From NCBI RefSeq assembly GCF_000723465.1, contig NZ_HF545616.1:372001-436000 (forward strand): 64,000 nt of DNA. Direction: 5' to 3'. The DNA is from Ruminococcus bicirculans (ex Wegman et al. 2014) (GTDB lineage Bacteria; Bacillota; Clostridia; Oscillospirales; Ruminococcaceae). Shown here piece by piece: positions 35,700 through 43,884 of this stretch. The position numbers and the translations under genes are program-made. Below the pieces are notes generated by a model. That model had not been told where the DNA came from, ran no database searches, and worked only from the letters and a program-made list of their open reading frames with translations. The first letter of the stretch is position 1, and the number at the start of each line of letters is the position of its first letter.

Positions 35700-36971
35700 A
35701 TGGCTACGATAAGAAAAAGGGGAAACTCCTATCAGATCAGAGTTTCCTGCGGATATGATACATCAGGTAATCAGGTCGTGCAGACCATGACATGGAAGCC
35801 TGCGGACGGTATGAACAAGAAGCAGATCGAAAAAGAGCTTCAGAAGCAGGCTATTCTTTTTGAGGACAAGTGCATGAAAGGTCAGGTCACGGCGAATATC
35901 AAGTTTCAGGACTTTGCTGAGCAGTGGTTTGAGGAATATGCAAAAGTCAATCTTCGCCCTACATCATACGCACGAATGAAACAGCTCACCAAGCGTGTCT
36001 ATCCTGCCATAGGTCACAAGCGGCTTGATAAGATAACTGCTCGTGATATTCAGAAGTTCGTGACAGATATGCTTGTCAACGGCAAGAATATGAACACAGG
36101 TAAGCCGCTGTCGAGGAAAACGGCAGTGCATCATCTAAGCTTCATAAGCGACGTATTCAGCTACGCTATCCGTATGGGAATGCTGACTGACAATCCTTGC
36201 AGACGGGTGGTTGTTCCAAAATCTGAGCAAGAGGAAAAGCAGATATATACGCTGGACGAGGTAAAAACACTCTACGAACATTTAAAGGACGAGCCTATGA
36301 AATACCAAGTGTATCTGCTGCTTGCGATATACAGCGGCTTCAGGCGAAGCGAAATGCTGGGATTGGAATGGAAAGACATCGACTTTGAGAACAGCCTGAT
36401 CCATGTCCGCAGAACATCTCAGTATACAAAAGAAAAAGGCATATACACCGATACCACTAAGACGCGAAAGTCCAAGCGTGTGTCAAAGTTTCCGCCGTCT
36501 ATAATGAATCTGCTAAAGCAGTTCAGGACAGAGCAGGCCAAGGAAGCGAAACAGCTCGGTACAAAATGGGAGGGTCACGACAGGCTGTTCACCAAATGGA
36601 ACGGCGCACCTATGAATCCGCAGACTCCCTTTGAGTGGCTTCAGGGTTACTGCGAGCGTATCGGAATACCGTTCCGAAATATTCACTCTCTACGTCACCT
36701 CCATGCCTCGCTACTGATTTTTGAGGGTGTGGACGTTGTAGCGGTGTCCGCAGATATGGGACATAGCGTTGTTGGAACGACCTTAAATTTATATTCCCAT
36801 ATGTTCCAAGAGGCGAGAGCACGCAACTGCGATGCGATAAGCAACGCTCTAAGCTTCACGAACGAGGTTAAAGTGAAAGAAGAAAAGCACTCCGAGGACA
36901 GCACAGAGGGCACCTACGAAGATGAGGACGAGCAGGAAGAAGAACAGTTCGGACAAGTTTTCGGGGCATAA
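35700..36971 (+). CDS. Tyrosine site-specific integrase B
   Basis: 423 residues with the same three-part layout as integrase A: arm-binding domain, core-binding domain, and catalytic residues in SGFRRSEML, HSLRHLHAS, GHSVVGTT and LNLYSHM. The N-terminal 60 residues differ most between A and B, as expected if arm sites differ. The core is nearly identical, including a 74-bp stretch without difference. It ends 165 bp before the tRNA-Glu 3' end, where element B is inserted. Confidence 0.93.
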   Translation: MATIRKRGNSYQIRVSCGYDTSGNQVVQTMTWKPADGMNKKQIEKELQKQAILFEDKCMKGQVTANIKFQDFAEQWFEEYAKVNLRPTSYARMKQLTKRVYPAIGHKRLDKITARDIQKFVTDMLVNGKNMNTGKPLSRKTAVHHLSFISDVFSYAIRMGMLTDNPCRRVVVPKSEQEEKQIYTLDEVKTLYEHLKDEPMKYQVYLLLAIYSGFRRSEMLGLEWKDIDFENSLIHVRRTSQYTKEKGIYTDTTKTRKSKRVSKFPPSIMNLLKQFRTEQAKEAKQLGTKWEGHDRLFTKWNGAPMNPQTPFEWLQGYCERIGIPFRNIHSLRHLHASLLIFEGVDVVAVSADMGHSVVGTTLNLYSHMFQEARARNCDAISNALSFTNEVKVKEEKHSEDSTEGTYEDEDEQEEEQFGQVFGA

Positions 36972-37049
36972 AAACAACCGCAGGGCGCAAGCCTTGCGGG
37001 GTACATAGAACACAGCCAAGAGGTAGTCGAAAGCGGTTATTTTCAAAAT

Positions 37050-37070
37050 AAGTGGCAGATAAGTGGTTGA
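37050..37070. repeat. AAGTGG arm-type direct repeats after integrase B
   Basis: AAGTGG at 37050 and 37061 reproduces the pair after integrase A, 86 bp before the att repeat in both cases. Confidence 0.55.
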
Positions 37071-37093
37071 GGAGATTTTAGGGAAAAATAAAT

Positions 37094-37127
37094 CCCTGAA
37101 AACAACGCAAATGCGTTATTTTCAGGG
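37094..37127. terminator. 15-bp stem hairpin at right end of element B
   Basis: CCCTGAAAACAACGC pairs with GCGTTATTTTCAGGG (one mismatch) around AAAT, 8 bp before the tRNA-Glu 3' end. It is the counterpart of 22616-22647. It may stop transcription entering from either the integrase or the tRNA operon. Confidence 0.55.
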
Positions 37128-37135
37128 AAGTGATC

Positions 37136-37210
37136 TGGTGACCCGTACGGGAATTGAACCCATGATTCCGCCGTGAAAGGGCGGCGTCTTAACCTCTTGA
37201 CCAACGGGCC
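37136..37210 (-). tRNA. tRNA-Glu (anticodon TTC)
   Basis: 75 nt with a complete cloverleaf and encoded CCA. The anticodon loop CTTTCAC carries TTC. The T loop is GGTTCAATTCC. Its 3' 23 bp are duplicated at 22657-22679, so it is the integration site of elements A and B and stays intact after insertion. It is transcribed together with tRNA-Met from the promoter at 37336-37364. Confidence 0.95.
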
Positions 37211-37231
37211 GATTTTTCGCTATGAGAAATG

Positions 37232-37308
37232 TGGTAGCGGTAACTGGATTTGAACCGGTGACACCCTGGGTATGAACCAAGTGCTCTAGCCAACTGAGCT
37301 ATACCGCC
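37232..37308 (-). tRNA. tRNA-Met (anticodon CAT, elongator type)
   Basis: 77 nt. The acceptor stem is GGCGGTA/TACCGCT, the anticodon loop TTCATAC, and CCA is encoded. The acceptor starts with a paired G1, consistent with elongator rather than initiator tRNA. It precedes tRNA-Glu by 21 bp on the same strand. Confidence 0.93.
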
Positions 37309-37335
37309 ATATGCGTTTCTCATAGCGACTTGATT

Positions 37336-37364
37336 ATTATACACTATTTATACCCCGTTGTCAA
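37336..37364 (-). promoter_or_regulatory. Consensus promoter of the tRNA-Met/tRNA-Glu operon
   Basis: On the minus strand, perfect TTGACA (37364-37359), a 17-bp spacer and perfect TATAAT (37341-37336) lie 28 bp upstream of tRNA-Met. Confidence 0.85.
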
Positions 37365-37528
37365 CCTTTTTTGCACAAAAAGTTTGGACTTTTTTGATTT
37401 TTGCCTTTTTGCACAGTATTGTGCTTTCGCTAAAAAGCAAATGCGTCATTTTGCATAATTTTTATGTGCAGCTACAATATAGGAAGTGTATAATAAGAAT
37501 ATTTTACATGAATTTTGCTTAAAACTCT

Positions 37529-37556
37529 TTAACAGTTTGCCGTTTTGTGATATAAT
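37529..37556 (+). promoter_or_regulatory. Likely promoter of ppk1
   Basis: TTAACA, a 16-bp spacer and TATAAT end 52 bp before the ppk1 start codon. The gap 37365-37528 otherwise shows AT-rich DNA without a gene. Confidence 0.6.
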
Positions 37557-37608
37557 ATATTAGATCAGTATAGATGTTTTGATATCATAATAAAAGGAGT
37601 ATGGCACA

Positions 37609-39669
37609 ATGAAAAATGTGTTTATGAATAGAGAGCTGTCATGGCTGAAATTTAATGAAAGAGTCCTTGAGGAGGCTGAGCGTGAGTGCGTGCCACTCTG
37701 TGAAAGACTTTCTTTTGCTTCTATCTATCAGAGCAATCTGGACGAGTTCTTTATGGTCCGTGTGGGTTCGCTCACTGACCAAATGGAGGTCGATCCGGAC
37801 AGCAGGGAAAATAAAACAAATATGACCGCTAAGGAACAGCTCAAAGCCGTTATCGCTAGAGTGGGCGAACTTAACGAGCGTAAAAATAAGATCTACGCTG
37901 ACCTTATGAAGAAAATAGCCGAGCAGGGCGTTGCTCTTGTTGATTTTTCCAAGCTTACAGCGGAGGAAAATTCTCAGTTGGAACAGTATTTTATTAATCA
38001 GATAGCTCCGCTCCTGTCGCCTATGGTGGTGGGCAAAAGACAGCCTTTCCCTTTCCTTAAAAATAAGGATATCTATGCCGCAGTTGTCCTTGAAAGCAAA
38101 AATTCTAAGGAGAAGCTGGGTGTTATCTCCTGCGGAAGTGAGGTCTTTCCAAGACTTATAAAGGTCGGTTCAACAGGCAAGTATATGCTCTCTGAGGAGC
38201 TTATCCTCCACTATGTACCTAAAATTTTCAAGGGCTACACCGTCAAGTCAAAGTCGCTTATAAGAGTTACAAGAAATGCTGATATCGACGCTGACGCACT
38301 TTACGACGAAGATCTTGATTACCGTGAGTTCATGGCTGACCTTATCAAGAAAAGAAAGCGTCTTGCACCTGTCAGACTGGAGCTTTCAAGACAGCTTGAT
38401 AACAATATCGTTGATCTGCTCTGCAAACAGCTTGAAGTGAATAAAAAATCTGTTTTCAGAAACAGCACTCCTCTTGATCTGTCATTCCTGTTCCAGATAC
38501 AGGATATACTCAGACAGAAAACCGAGCTTTTCTATAAAAAGAGAGTTCCGCAGAGGTTTACTGCCTTTGACGATAACAAGCCGATCCTGCCGCAGATAAA
38601 AAAGAAAGACAGACTGCTTTCTTATCCTTTTGATAGCATAAAGCCTTTTATCAATATGCTCCGTGAGGCGGCTGACGATAAAAATGTTGTGTCTATAAAA
38701 ATGACATTGTATCGTGTGGCAAAGCACAGTGAGGTGGTCGAAGCCCTTTGTGAAGCCGCAGAGAACGGCAAGGACGTTCTTGTGTTGGTGGAGCTTAAAG
38801 CGAGATTTGATGAGGAAAATAATATCGAGTGGTCACGCCGACTTGAAAAGGCTGGCTGTACTGTTATCTATGGTCTGGAGGGCTATAAGGTACATTCAAA
38901 GCTTTGCCTTATCACAAAGCGTTCAGGCACAAAGACCGAGTATTATACTCAGATAGGCACCGGAAACTACAACGAGAAAACTTCAAGACTTTATACCGAC
39001 CTGTCTGTTATGACCTGCGATAAGGACATCGCAAAGGACGCTATAGACGTGTTCAATGCTCTTGCTTCTGACGATACTGTAAAGAGCGTTGACAAGCTTC
39101 TTGTTGCACCGAATTGTCTGCAAAACAAGGTGCTTGATATGATAGACGAGCAGATAGCCATAGCACAATCAGGGGGAGAGGGCTATATAGGCGTAAAGAT
39201 AAATTCTCTCACTGATAAGAAGATAATCGACAGATTTATCGAAGCTTCAAGAGCAGGCGTTAAGATAGACCTTGTGGTAAGAGGCATATGCTGTCTTATC
39301 CCAGGCGTTGAGGGCGAAACCGACAACATCAGGATAATAAGCATTGTAGGACGTTTTCTTGAACATTCCCGTATCTATATGTTTGGCAAGGGCGAGGAAA
39401 GAAAGATATATATTGCTTCCGCAGACTTTATGACAAGAAATACCCTCAGACGTGTTGAGGTCGCTACACCTATTCTTGACGAGGATATCAAGTCTCAGAT
39501 AAGCATGATGTTCGACAAAATGCTTGCAGATAATTGTCAGGCAAGAGAGCTTGACTCTGACGGGGAATATACCCTTGTTTCAGACGGCAAAGAGCCGCTC
39601 AATTCTCAGGAATTTTTCTATGACCTTGCCTATGAAAGAGCTTCAAAGGCGGAGGTCGAGGATAAATGA
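37609..39669 (+). CDS. ppk1: Polyphosphate kinase 1
   Basis: 686 residues, normal for PPK1, which reversibly makes inorganic polyphosphate from ATP at the membrane. It shows the N-terminal domain (NRELSWLKFNERVLEEA, YQSNLDEFFMVRVG), the head domain and two phospholipase-D-like C-terminal domains. The autophosphorylated histidine is in GYKVHSKLCLI and the second histidine in LEHSRIYMFG; IGTGNYNEKTSRLYTDLS is typical. AAAGGAG precedes the ATG. The next gene starts within its last codons (overlap 4 bp), so a CorA-like transporter is co-expressed. Confidence 0.95.
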   Translation: MKNVFMNRELSWLKFNERVLEEAERECVPLCERLSFASIYQSNLDEFFMVRVGSLTDQMEVDPDSRENKTNMTAKEQLKAVIARVGELNERKNKIYADLMKKIAEQGVALVDFSKLTAEENSQLEQYFINQIAPLLSPMVVGKRQPFPFLKNKDIYAAVVLESKNSKEKLGVISCGSEVFPRLIKVGSTGKYMLSEELILHYVPKIFKGYTVKSKSLIRVTRNADIDADALYDEDLDYREFMADLIKKRKRLAPVRLELSRQLDNNIVDLLCKQLEVNKKSVFRNSTPLDLSFLFQIQDILRQKTELFYKKRVPQRFTAFDDNKPILPQIKKKDRLLSYPFDSIKPFINMLREAADDKNVVSIKMTLYRVAKHSEVVEALCEAAENGKDVLVLVELKARFDEENNIEWSRRLEKAGCTVIYGLEGYKVHSKLCLITKRSGTKTEYYTQIGTGNYNEKTSRLYTDLSVMTCDKDIAKDAIDVFNALASDDTVKSVDKLLVAPNCLQNKVLDMIDEQIAIAQSGGEGYIGVKINSLTDKKIIDRFIEASRAGVKIDLVVRGICCLIPGVEGETDNIRIISIVGRFLEHSRIYMFGKGEERKIYIASADFMTRNTLRRVEVATPILDEDIKSQISMMFDKMLADNCQARELDSDGEYTLVSDGKEPLNSQEFFYDLAYERASKAEVEDK

Positions 39670-40579
39670 CAATATTTGCCCTGAAGGGTTCACTTGAAGA
39701 AATAACACCGGCACAGCTAAGCAAACAAACTTGCTCAGCTGTGTTTATTACCGACTCTGCTCACGCAGAGGAAACCCTCAGAACGGCGAACATAACCTAC
39801 GAGGGCGTGATATCCCTGCGTGACGTTGTGTTCTGTAAGATAGAATCACAGCCTTTCTGTCTGGCAGGCACGCTTTCTATCCCCAAGCTTCTTGACATAA
39901 AGGGAAGCCGACACAGGATACAGTTTTTTATCGACAACAAAAACATGGTGATAATAGACGATGAGGAGTTCTCGCTCAGGTTAGTCCAACGCATACAGAG
40001 AAGCAGGCATAATCAGGGAGAGAGCAGGGAGCATTTTATCTACAATTTTTTCAGCGAATTTATGCTCCGTGACACCGAGCTTCTTGCGGAACATGAGCAA
40101 AAGCTTATGGAGCTTGAGGAGAACGTAAACGATGGCAAGACGGACGATTTTCTTGAAACCATAACGCCTATCAGAAAAGAGCTTCTTATTTTGAGAAGCT
40201 ATTATGATGAAATAATGGATCTGGGCAGAGAGCTTGAAGAGGACGAGAACGGCTTCTTTGAGAAAAAACAGAAAAAATATTTCGGCACTATCTCAGACCG
40301 TGCCGACAGGCTCATGGGCAGAACTGTACATCTTCTTGAATATGCAACGCAGGTGCGAGACGCTTATCAGTCCCATGTCAATGCTCAGCAGAACAAGAAT
40401 ATGGAGTTTCTTACGGTCATATCCACTATATTTTTCCCTCTGACCCTTATCACGGGCTGGTATGGCATGAACTTTCAGAATATGCCCGAACTTAAAGAGG
40501 GTATCCGGGTGTTATAGCCCTTAGTATAATAGTAGTGATAGTGTGTATAATCTTTTTCAAACGAAAGAAAATGCTTTAA
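39666..40579 (+). pseudogene. corA: CorA-like Mg2+ transporter with 3' frameshift
   Basis: The frame from 39666 encodes an acidic N-terminal domain, long helices (ELEENVNDGKTDDF) and the first membrane helix ending in the signature YGMNF, then stops at 40517 (283 codons). If one base is added near 40502 (GGTATCC to GGTTATCC), the frame continues GYPGVIALSIIVVIVCIIFF and basic KRKKML to TAA at 40577-40579. That is the second membrane helix every CorA has. As read, the protein lacks TM2 and would not form the pentameric channel. A sequencing error is possible. Confidence 0.82.
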
Positions 40580-40604
40580 GGCGGACTTTGTTCCGCCTTT
40601 TTTC
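40578..40604 (+). terminator. Terminator after ppk1-corA
   Basis: AAGGCGGA pairs with TCCGCCTT and is followed by a T-run. It overlaps the restored corA stop by two bases, which supports that reading frame. Confidence 0.75.
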
Positions 40605-40706
40605 GTGCTAAAGGTCAGAAATGGCGGTAAATTCATATTTCACCTCTTGAATTTGGATAATAATTGTGCTATAATAACTTTATATTTGCGAAAAGAGGTG
40701 ACTTGT

Positions 40707-41066
40707 CTGAATAAAGAATTACTGCTATTGCTGTTGAAGCTGGCAGCAGGCTGTGTCGTAATAATGACCTTTATCGTCATTGCCTGCCTTATCACTCCAA
40801 AAATAGCACGATTTATTGAAAAACGTCACCCTGAGCTTGCCGAAAAGGACGATCCCGAAAGGGTGGACGGTGAGAATACAGGGAATGATCCTGAGAACTA
40901 TAAGGTACAGGGCATATTTGATAAGTCCCATATTGACGGCTGGGATCCCAACTATAAGATATATAACGAGGATATCTATGCTCTTAATTTTAAAAAGAAA
41001 AAGAAGAATGTCAGCAGTGAAGCTGTTAAAAAAGACGACGGCAACAAGAATAATGACAATGCCTGA
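40707..41066 (+). CDS. Single-pass membrane protein of unknown function
   Basis: About 119 residues: one membrane helix near the N-terminus (LLLLLLKLAAGCVVIMTFIV), then a charged cytosolic tail rich in Asp/Glu/Lys with a basic end. AAGAGGTGA fits either a rare CTG start at 40707 or GTG at 40698; a longer upstream frame from 40605 has no site and overlaps the terminator region. It precedes proS by 25 bp. Not recognised. Confidence 0.6.
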   Translation: MNKELLLLLLKLAAGCVVIMTFIVIACLITPKIARFIEKRHPELAEKDDPERVDGENTGNDPENYKVQGIFDKSHIDGWDPNYKIYNEDIYALNFKKKKKNVSSEAVKKDDGNKNNDNA

Positions 41067-41091
41067 ATGATATAAGAAAGAGGTTTTATAA

Positions 41092-42534
41092 ATGGCTAAG
41101 GATAAGAAAATGGTTGACGCGATAACCTCCATGGACGAGGATTTCGCAAAGTGGTATACTGATATATGTATGAAGGCTGAGCTTGTTTCATACACAAGCG
41201 TAAAGGGCTGTATGGTAATAAGACCTTACGGCTACGCAATATGGGAGAATATCCAACATATACTTGACACAAAGTTCAAGGAGCTTGGTCATGAAAATGT
41301 TTGTATGCCTATGTTTATCCCTGAGAGCCTGCTTCAGAAGGAGAAAGACCACGTTGAGGGCTTTGCACCTGAGGTAGCTTGGGTAACATACGGCGGAAGT
41401 GAAAAGCTTGAAGACAGACTTTGCGTAAGACCAACGTCTGAAACGCTTTTCTGCGAGCATTATGCTAATATAGTTCATTCCTACAGAGATCTTCCTAAGC
41501 TTTACAATCAGTGGGTATCTGTTGTACGTTGGGAAAAAACAACAAGACCATTTCTTCGTTCAAGAGAGTTCCTGTGGCAGGAGGGTCATACTATCCACGA
41601 GACACCTGAGGAGGCTATCGAGGAGACAGAGAGAATGCTCAACGTATACGCTGATTTTTGTGAGCAGCAGCTTGCTATGCCGGTCGTAAAGGGCAGAAAG
41701 ACAGAGAGCGACAAGTTCGCAGGTGCAGAAGCAACATACGCTATCGAGGCTCTTATGCACGACGGCAAGGCTTTGCAGGCAGGCACTTCGCATTACTTTG
41801 GCGATGGCTTTGCAAAGGCTTTTGATATCACTTATACTGGAAGAGATAATAAGCTTGCACACCCATTCCAGACATCATGGGGCGTTACGACAAGGCTTAT
41901 CGGTGCAGTTATAATGACACACGGCGACGATAACGGACTTGTTCTGCCACCTGCTGTTGCACCTGTTCAGGTAGTTATCGTACCTATAGCACAGCACAAA
42001 GAGGGCGTTCTTGACAAGGCTAACGAGCTTTACAACACACTTAAAAATGCAGGCATAAGAGTTAAACTCGACGATTCAGAGCAGTCACCTGGCTGGAAGT
42101 TTGCACAGTATGAGATGAAGGGCGTTCCTGTAAGACTTGAAATTGGTCCAAAGGATATTGAGAACGATCAGTGTGTGCTTGTTACAAGACACAACAGAGA
42201 AAAGGTATTCTGCAAGCTTGGTGAGCTTGTTGAAACAGTAAATGAAAGACTTCAGGCTGTTCATGATGGTCTTTATGCAAAGGCACTTGAAAACAGAGAA
42301 AGACGTACCTATGTTTGCAAGACACTTGACGAGATAACAAAGGCTCTTGAGGAAAAGGGCGACGGCTTTGTTAAGGCAATGTGGTGCGGCGACGAAGCTT
42401 GCGAGGATAAGGTAAAGGAACTCACAGGAGTAGGTTCAAGATGTATCCCGTTCGAGCAGGAAGAGATAGCAGATACCTGCGTATGCTGTGGAAAGCCTGC
42501 GAAGCATATGGTGCTTTGGGGCAAGGCTTATTAA
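41092..42534 (+). CDS. proS: Prolyl-tRNA synthetase, archaeal/eukaryal-type
   Basis: 480 residues, the short ProS type 3 without editing insertion. Class II motifs are visible: motif 2 [14 protein letters not shown], motif 3 region [18 protein letters not shown], anticodon-binding domain ([10 protein letters not shown]), and a C-terminal zinc-like domain with four cysteine positions (CGDEAC, CVCCG) ending in Tyr as usual (WGKAY). It charges tRNA-Pro. AAAGAGG ribosome site. A terminator follows at 42558. Confidence 0.96.
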   Translation: MAKDKKMVDAITSMDEDFAKWYTDICMKAELVSYTSVKGCMVIRPYGYAIWENIQHILDTKFKELGHENVCMPMFIPESLLQKEKDHVEGFAPEVAWVTYGGSEKLEDRLCVRPTSETLFCEHYANIVHSYRDLPKLYNQWVSVVRWEKTTRPFLRSREFLWQEGHTIHETPEEAIEETERMLNVYADFCEQQLAMPVVKGRKTESDKFAGAEATYAIEALMHDGKALQAGTSHYFGDGFAKAFDITYTGRDNKLAHPFQTSWGVTTRLIGAVIMTHGDDNGLVLPPAVAPVQVVIVPIAQHKEGVLDKANELYNTLKNAGIRVKLDDSEQSPGWKFAQYEMKGVPVRLEIGPKDIENDQCVLVTRHNREKVFCKLGELVETVNERLQAVHDGLYAKALENRERRTYVCKTLDEITKALEEKGDGFVKAMWCGDEACEDKVKELTGVGSRCIPFEQEEIADTCVCCGKPAKHMVLWGKAY

Positions 42535-42557
42535 TAGGCTTTTTGGATAAAAAATAT

Positions 42558-42599
42558 CGGGTGGCTGTCAATTTGTTATTGGCAGTCACCCGTTTTTTT
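42558..42599 (+). terminator. Terminator after proS
   Basis: CGGGTGGCTGTCAAT pairs with ATTGGCAGTCACCCG (two mismatches) and runs into seven T. Confidence 0.8.
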
Positions 42600-42610
42600 G
42601 TTTGTGATTT

Positions 42611-43636
42611 TTAGCTGTTTGCTTGGACAAGACTCTTTATTATCGGTATGATAAGGCAGAGCATATATACTATAGTGGCAGGGTTTGTAAAGACGTATCT
42701 GCGACATTCTTTCGGTGTAAGCACGTTTTCACTGTCATCAATGATAAGCTTTTTAAGGCTTGTGAAAAGAACCATAAAGCCCACCAGACCTATGACTATC
42801 TCAGCAACGCTCATGAAGGTTTCATAGTGTTCAAGCCCTATTGCGTCAGATATGGACGAGAAGTTTGCAAGCAGATTGTTTAGACAGTGTATTATAACTG
42901 TTGGCAGTATCGAGCCGCACTTTGCGGCGATAATAGCGTAAACAAGTCCTGTGCCGAATGCCGAAGCCGCCTGAGGGATATTTCCGTGCATAAGTCCGAA
43001 TGCAAGCGCTGAGAAAAGCACCGCCGCACCCCTTCCGTATGGGCTTAGAGCCGTGAGGATCGCTCCACGGTAGATAAATTCCTCCACGATAGGGGCTATT
43101 ATCACAACGTATGAGAACTGCACTATTACTGCAATGGCAGAGGGCTGATGAATGGAAAAATCGCTTGTGGGAACTGTCACTCCGTTTTGACCAAGTATAC
43201 CCGTGAGGATAGATATGAGCTGTGACAGCAGAATGTTTATCACAAAGCAGGCTGAAAACCATTTTAGCCCTTTTACTGCCGTGCCTTTTTTCGGCTTTAT
43301 GAAGCTTGATTCTCGTTTTCGGAAAAGTATAGCAAAAACTATCCCAAAAACAAGCACGCTCATAAGAGTAATAAACAAATTTGCCGTCATGGAAAAAGTA
43401 GTTGAGCTTATAAAAGCGGTCTGCTTTTTCAGATAGCTGAGAACTGCCGAGTAGCTAAGAGTGATTTTTCCTGAGTGGTAAGTGTATGCAACGTAAAAGA
43501 ATAACACTGCGAATATCCTGTTTAGCAGGTTGTATAGAATGAGCAGAAGTGAAATTTTCACGCAATCTATAGTAAGAAGTTTCTTTTCCTGCTGTTTTTC
43601 AGGGGTCAGCAGAGAAACAGACTTTTTGGTAGTCAA
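42611..43636 (-). CDS. CPBP-family intramembrane metalloprotease
   Basis: 341 residues with about eight membrane segments. The Abi/CAAX-protease motifs are present: EEFIYRG (EExxxR), FGLMHGN and HCLNNLLANF. The two glutamates and two histidines would hold the catalytic metal inside the membrane. Family members process prenylated or bacteriocin-related peptides or serve as immunity factors; the substrate here is unknown. It is convergent with proS and monocistronic. Confidence 0.88.
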   Translation of the reverse strand: MTTKKSVSLLTPEKQQEKKLLTIDCVKISLLLILYNLLNRIFAVLFFYVAYTYHSGKITLSYSAVLSYLKKQTAFISSTTFSMTANLFITLMSVLVFGIVFAILFRKRESSFIKPKKGTAVKGLKWFSACFVINILLSQLISILTGILGQNGVTVPTSDFSIHQPSAIAVIVQFSYVVIIAPIVEEFIYRGAILTALSPYGRGAAVLFSALAFGLMHGNIPQAASAFGTGLVYAIIAAKCGSILPTVIIHCLNNLLANFSSISDAIGLEHYETFMSVAEIVIGLVGFMVLFTSLKKLIIDDSENVLTPKECRRYVFTNPATIVYMLCLIIPIIKSLVQANS

Positions 43637-43772
43637 ATATTATTCCTCCCTTGTTCGGTCTTATCTATATATTATAACACACAACATGGTGCTTTTGCAA
43701 ATGGTATTTTGTCAGGTATGTGATGAAATGTTATGGATTTGTAAATAAATAAGAGAAATTTTGTGATAACTA

Positions 43773-43800
43773 TTGCATTTTATCAACCTTGTTGTATAAT
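43773..43800 (+). promoter_or_regulatory. htpG promoter
   Basis: TTGCAT, a 16-bp spacer and TATAAT (43795-43800). The CIRCE operator begins 5 bp downstream and would cover the transcription start. Confidence 0.7.
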
Positions 43801-43804
43801 ATAA

Positions 43805-43831
43805 TTAGCACTCAAATAGATAGAGTGCTAA
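43805..43831. promoter_or_regulatory. CIRCE operator (HrcA binding site)
   Basis: TTAGCACTC, 9 bp, GAGTGCTAA: a perfect match to the CIRCE inverted repeat bound by the heat-shock repressor HrcA. It is placed between the -10 box and the htpG start. Confidence 0.95.
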
Positions 43832-43884
43832 TTATATTGCTAACAATACTGAAAAGTAAAAAAATAAGGAAAGGTCGAGATTTT

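Larger units (their letters stand above)
22657..37158. mobile_element. Integrative and mobilizable element B in tRNA-Glu
   Basis: The two 23-bp direct repeats of the tRNA-Glu 3' end mark its limits, about 14.5 kb. Core functions at the right end are integrase, excisionase, MobV relaxase (amber), oriT candidate and DUF3987 protein. Cargo at the left is the OLD/PARIS-like protein, IS110 element and RM/DUF4062 operon. No type IV secretion genes are present, so it would need a helper for transfer. Element A lies in tandem to its left at the same site. Confidence 0.85.

Noticed and set aside
35494-35712. A 72-codon plus-strand frame before integrase B
   Set aside because: It runs through the inverted-repeat promoter and lacks a ribosome site; the amino-acid composition is not protein-like.
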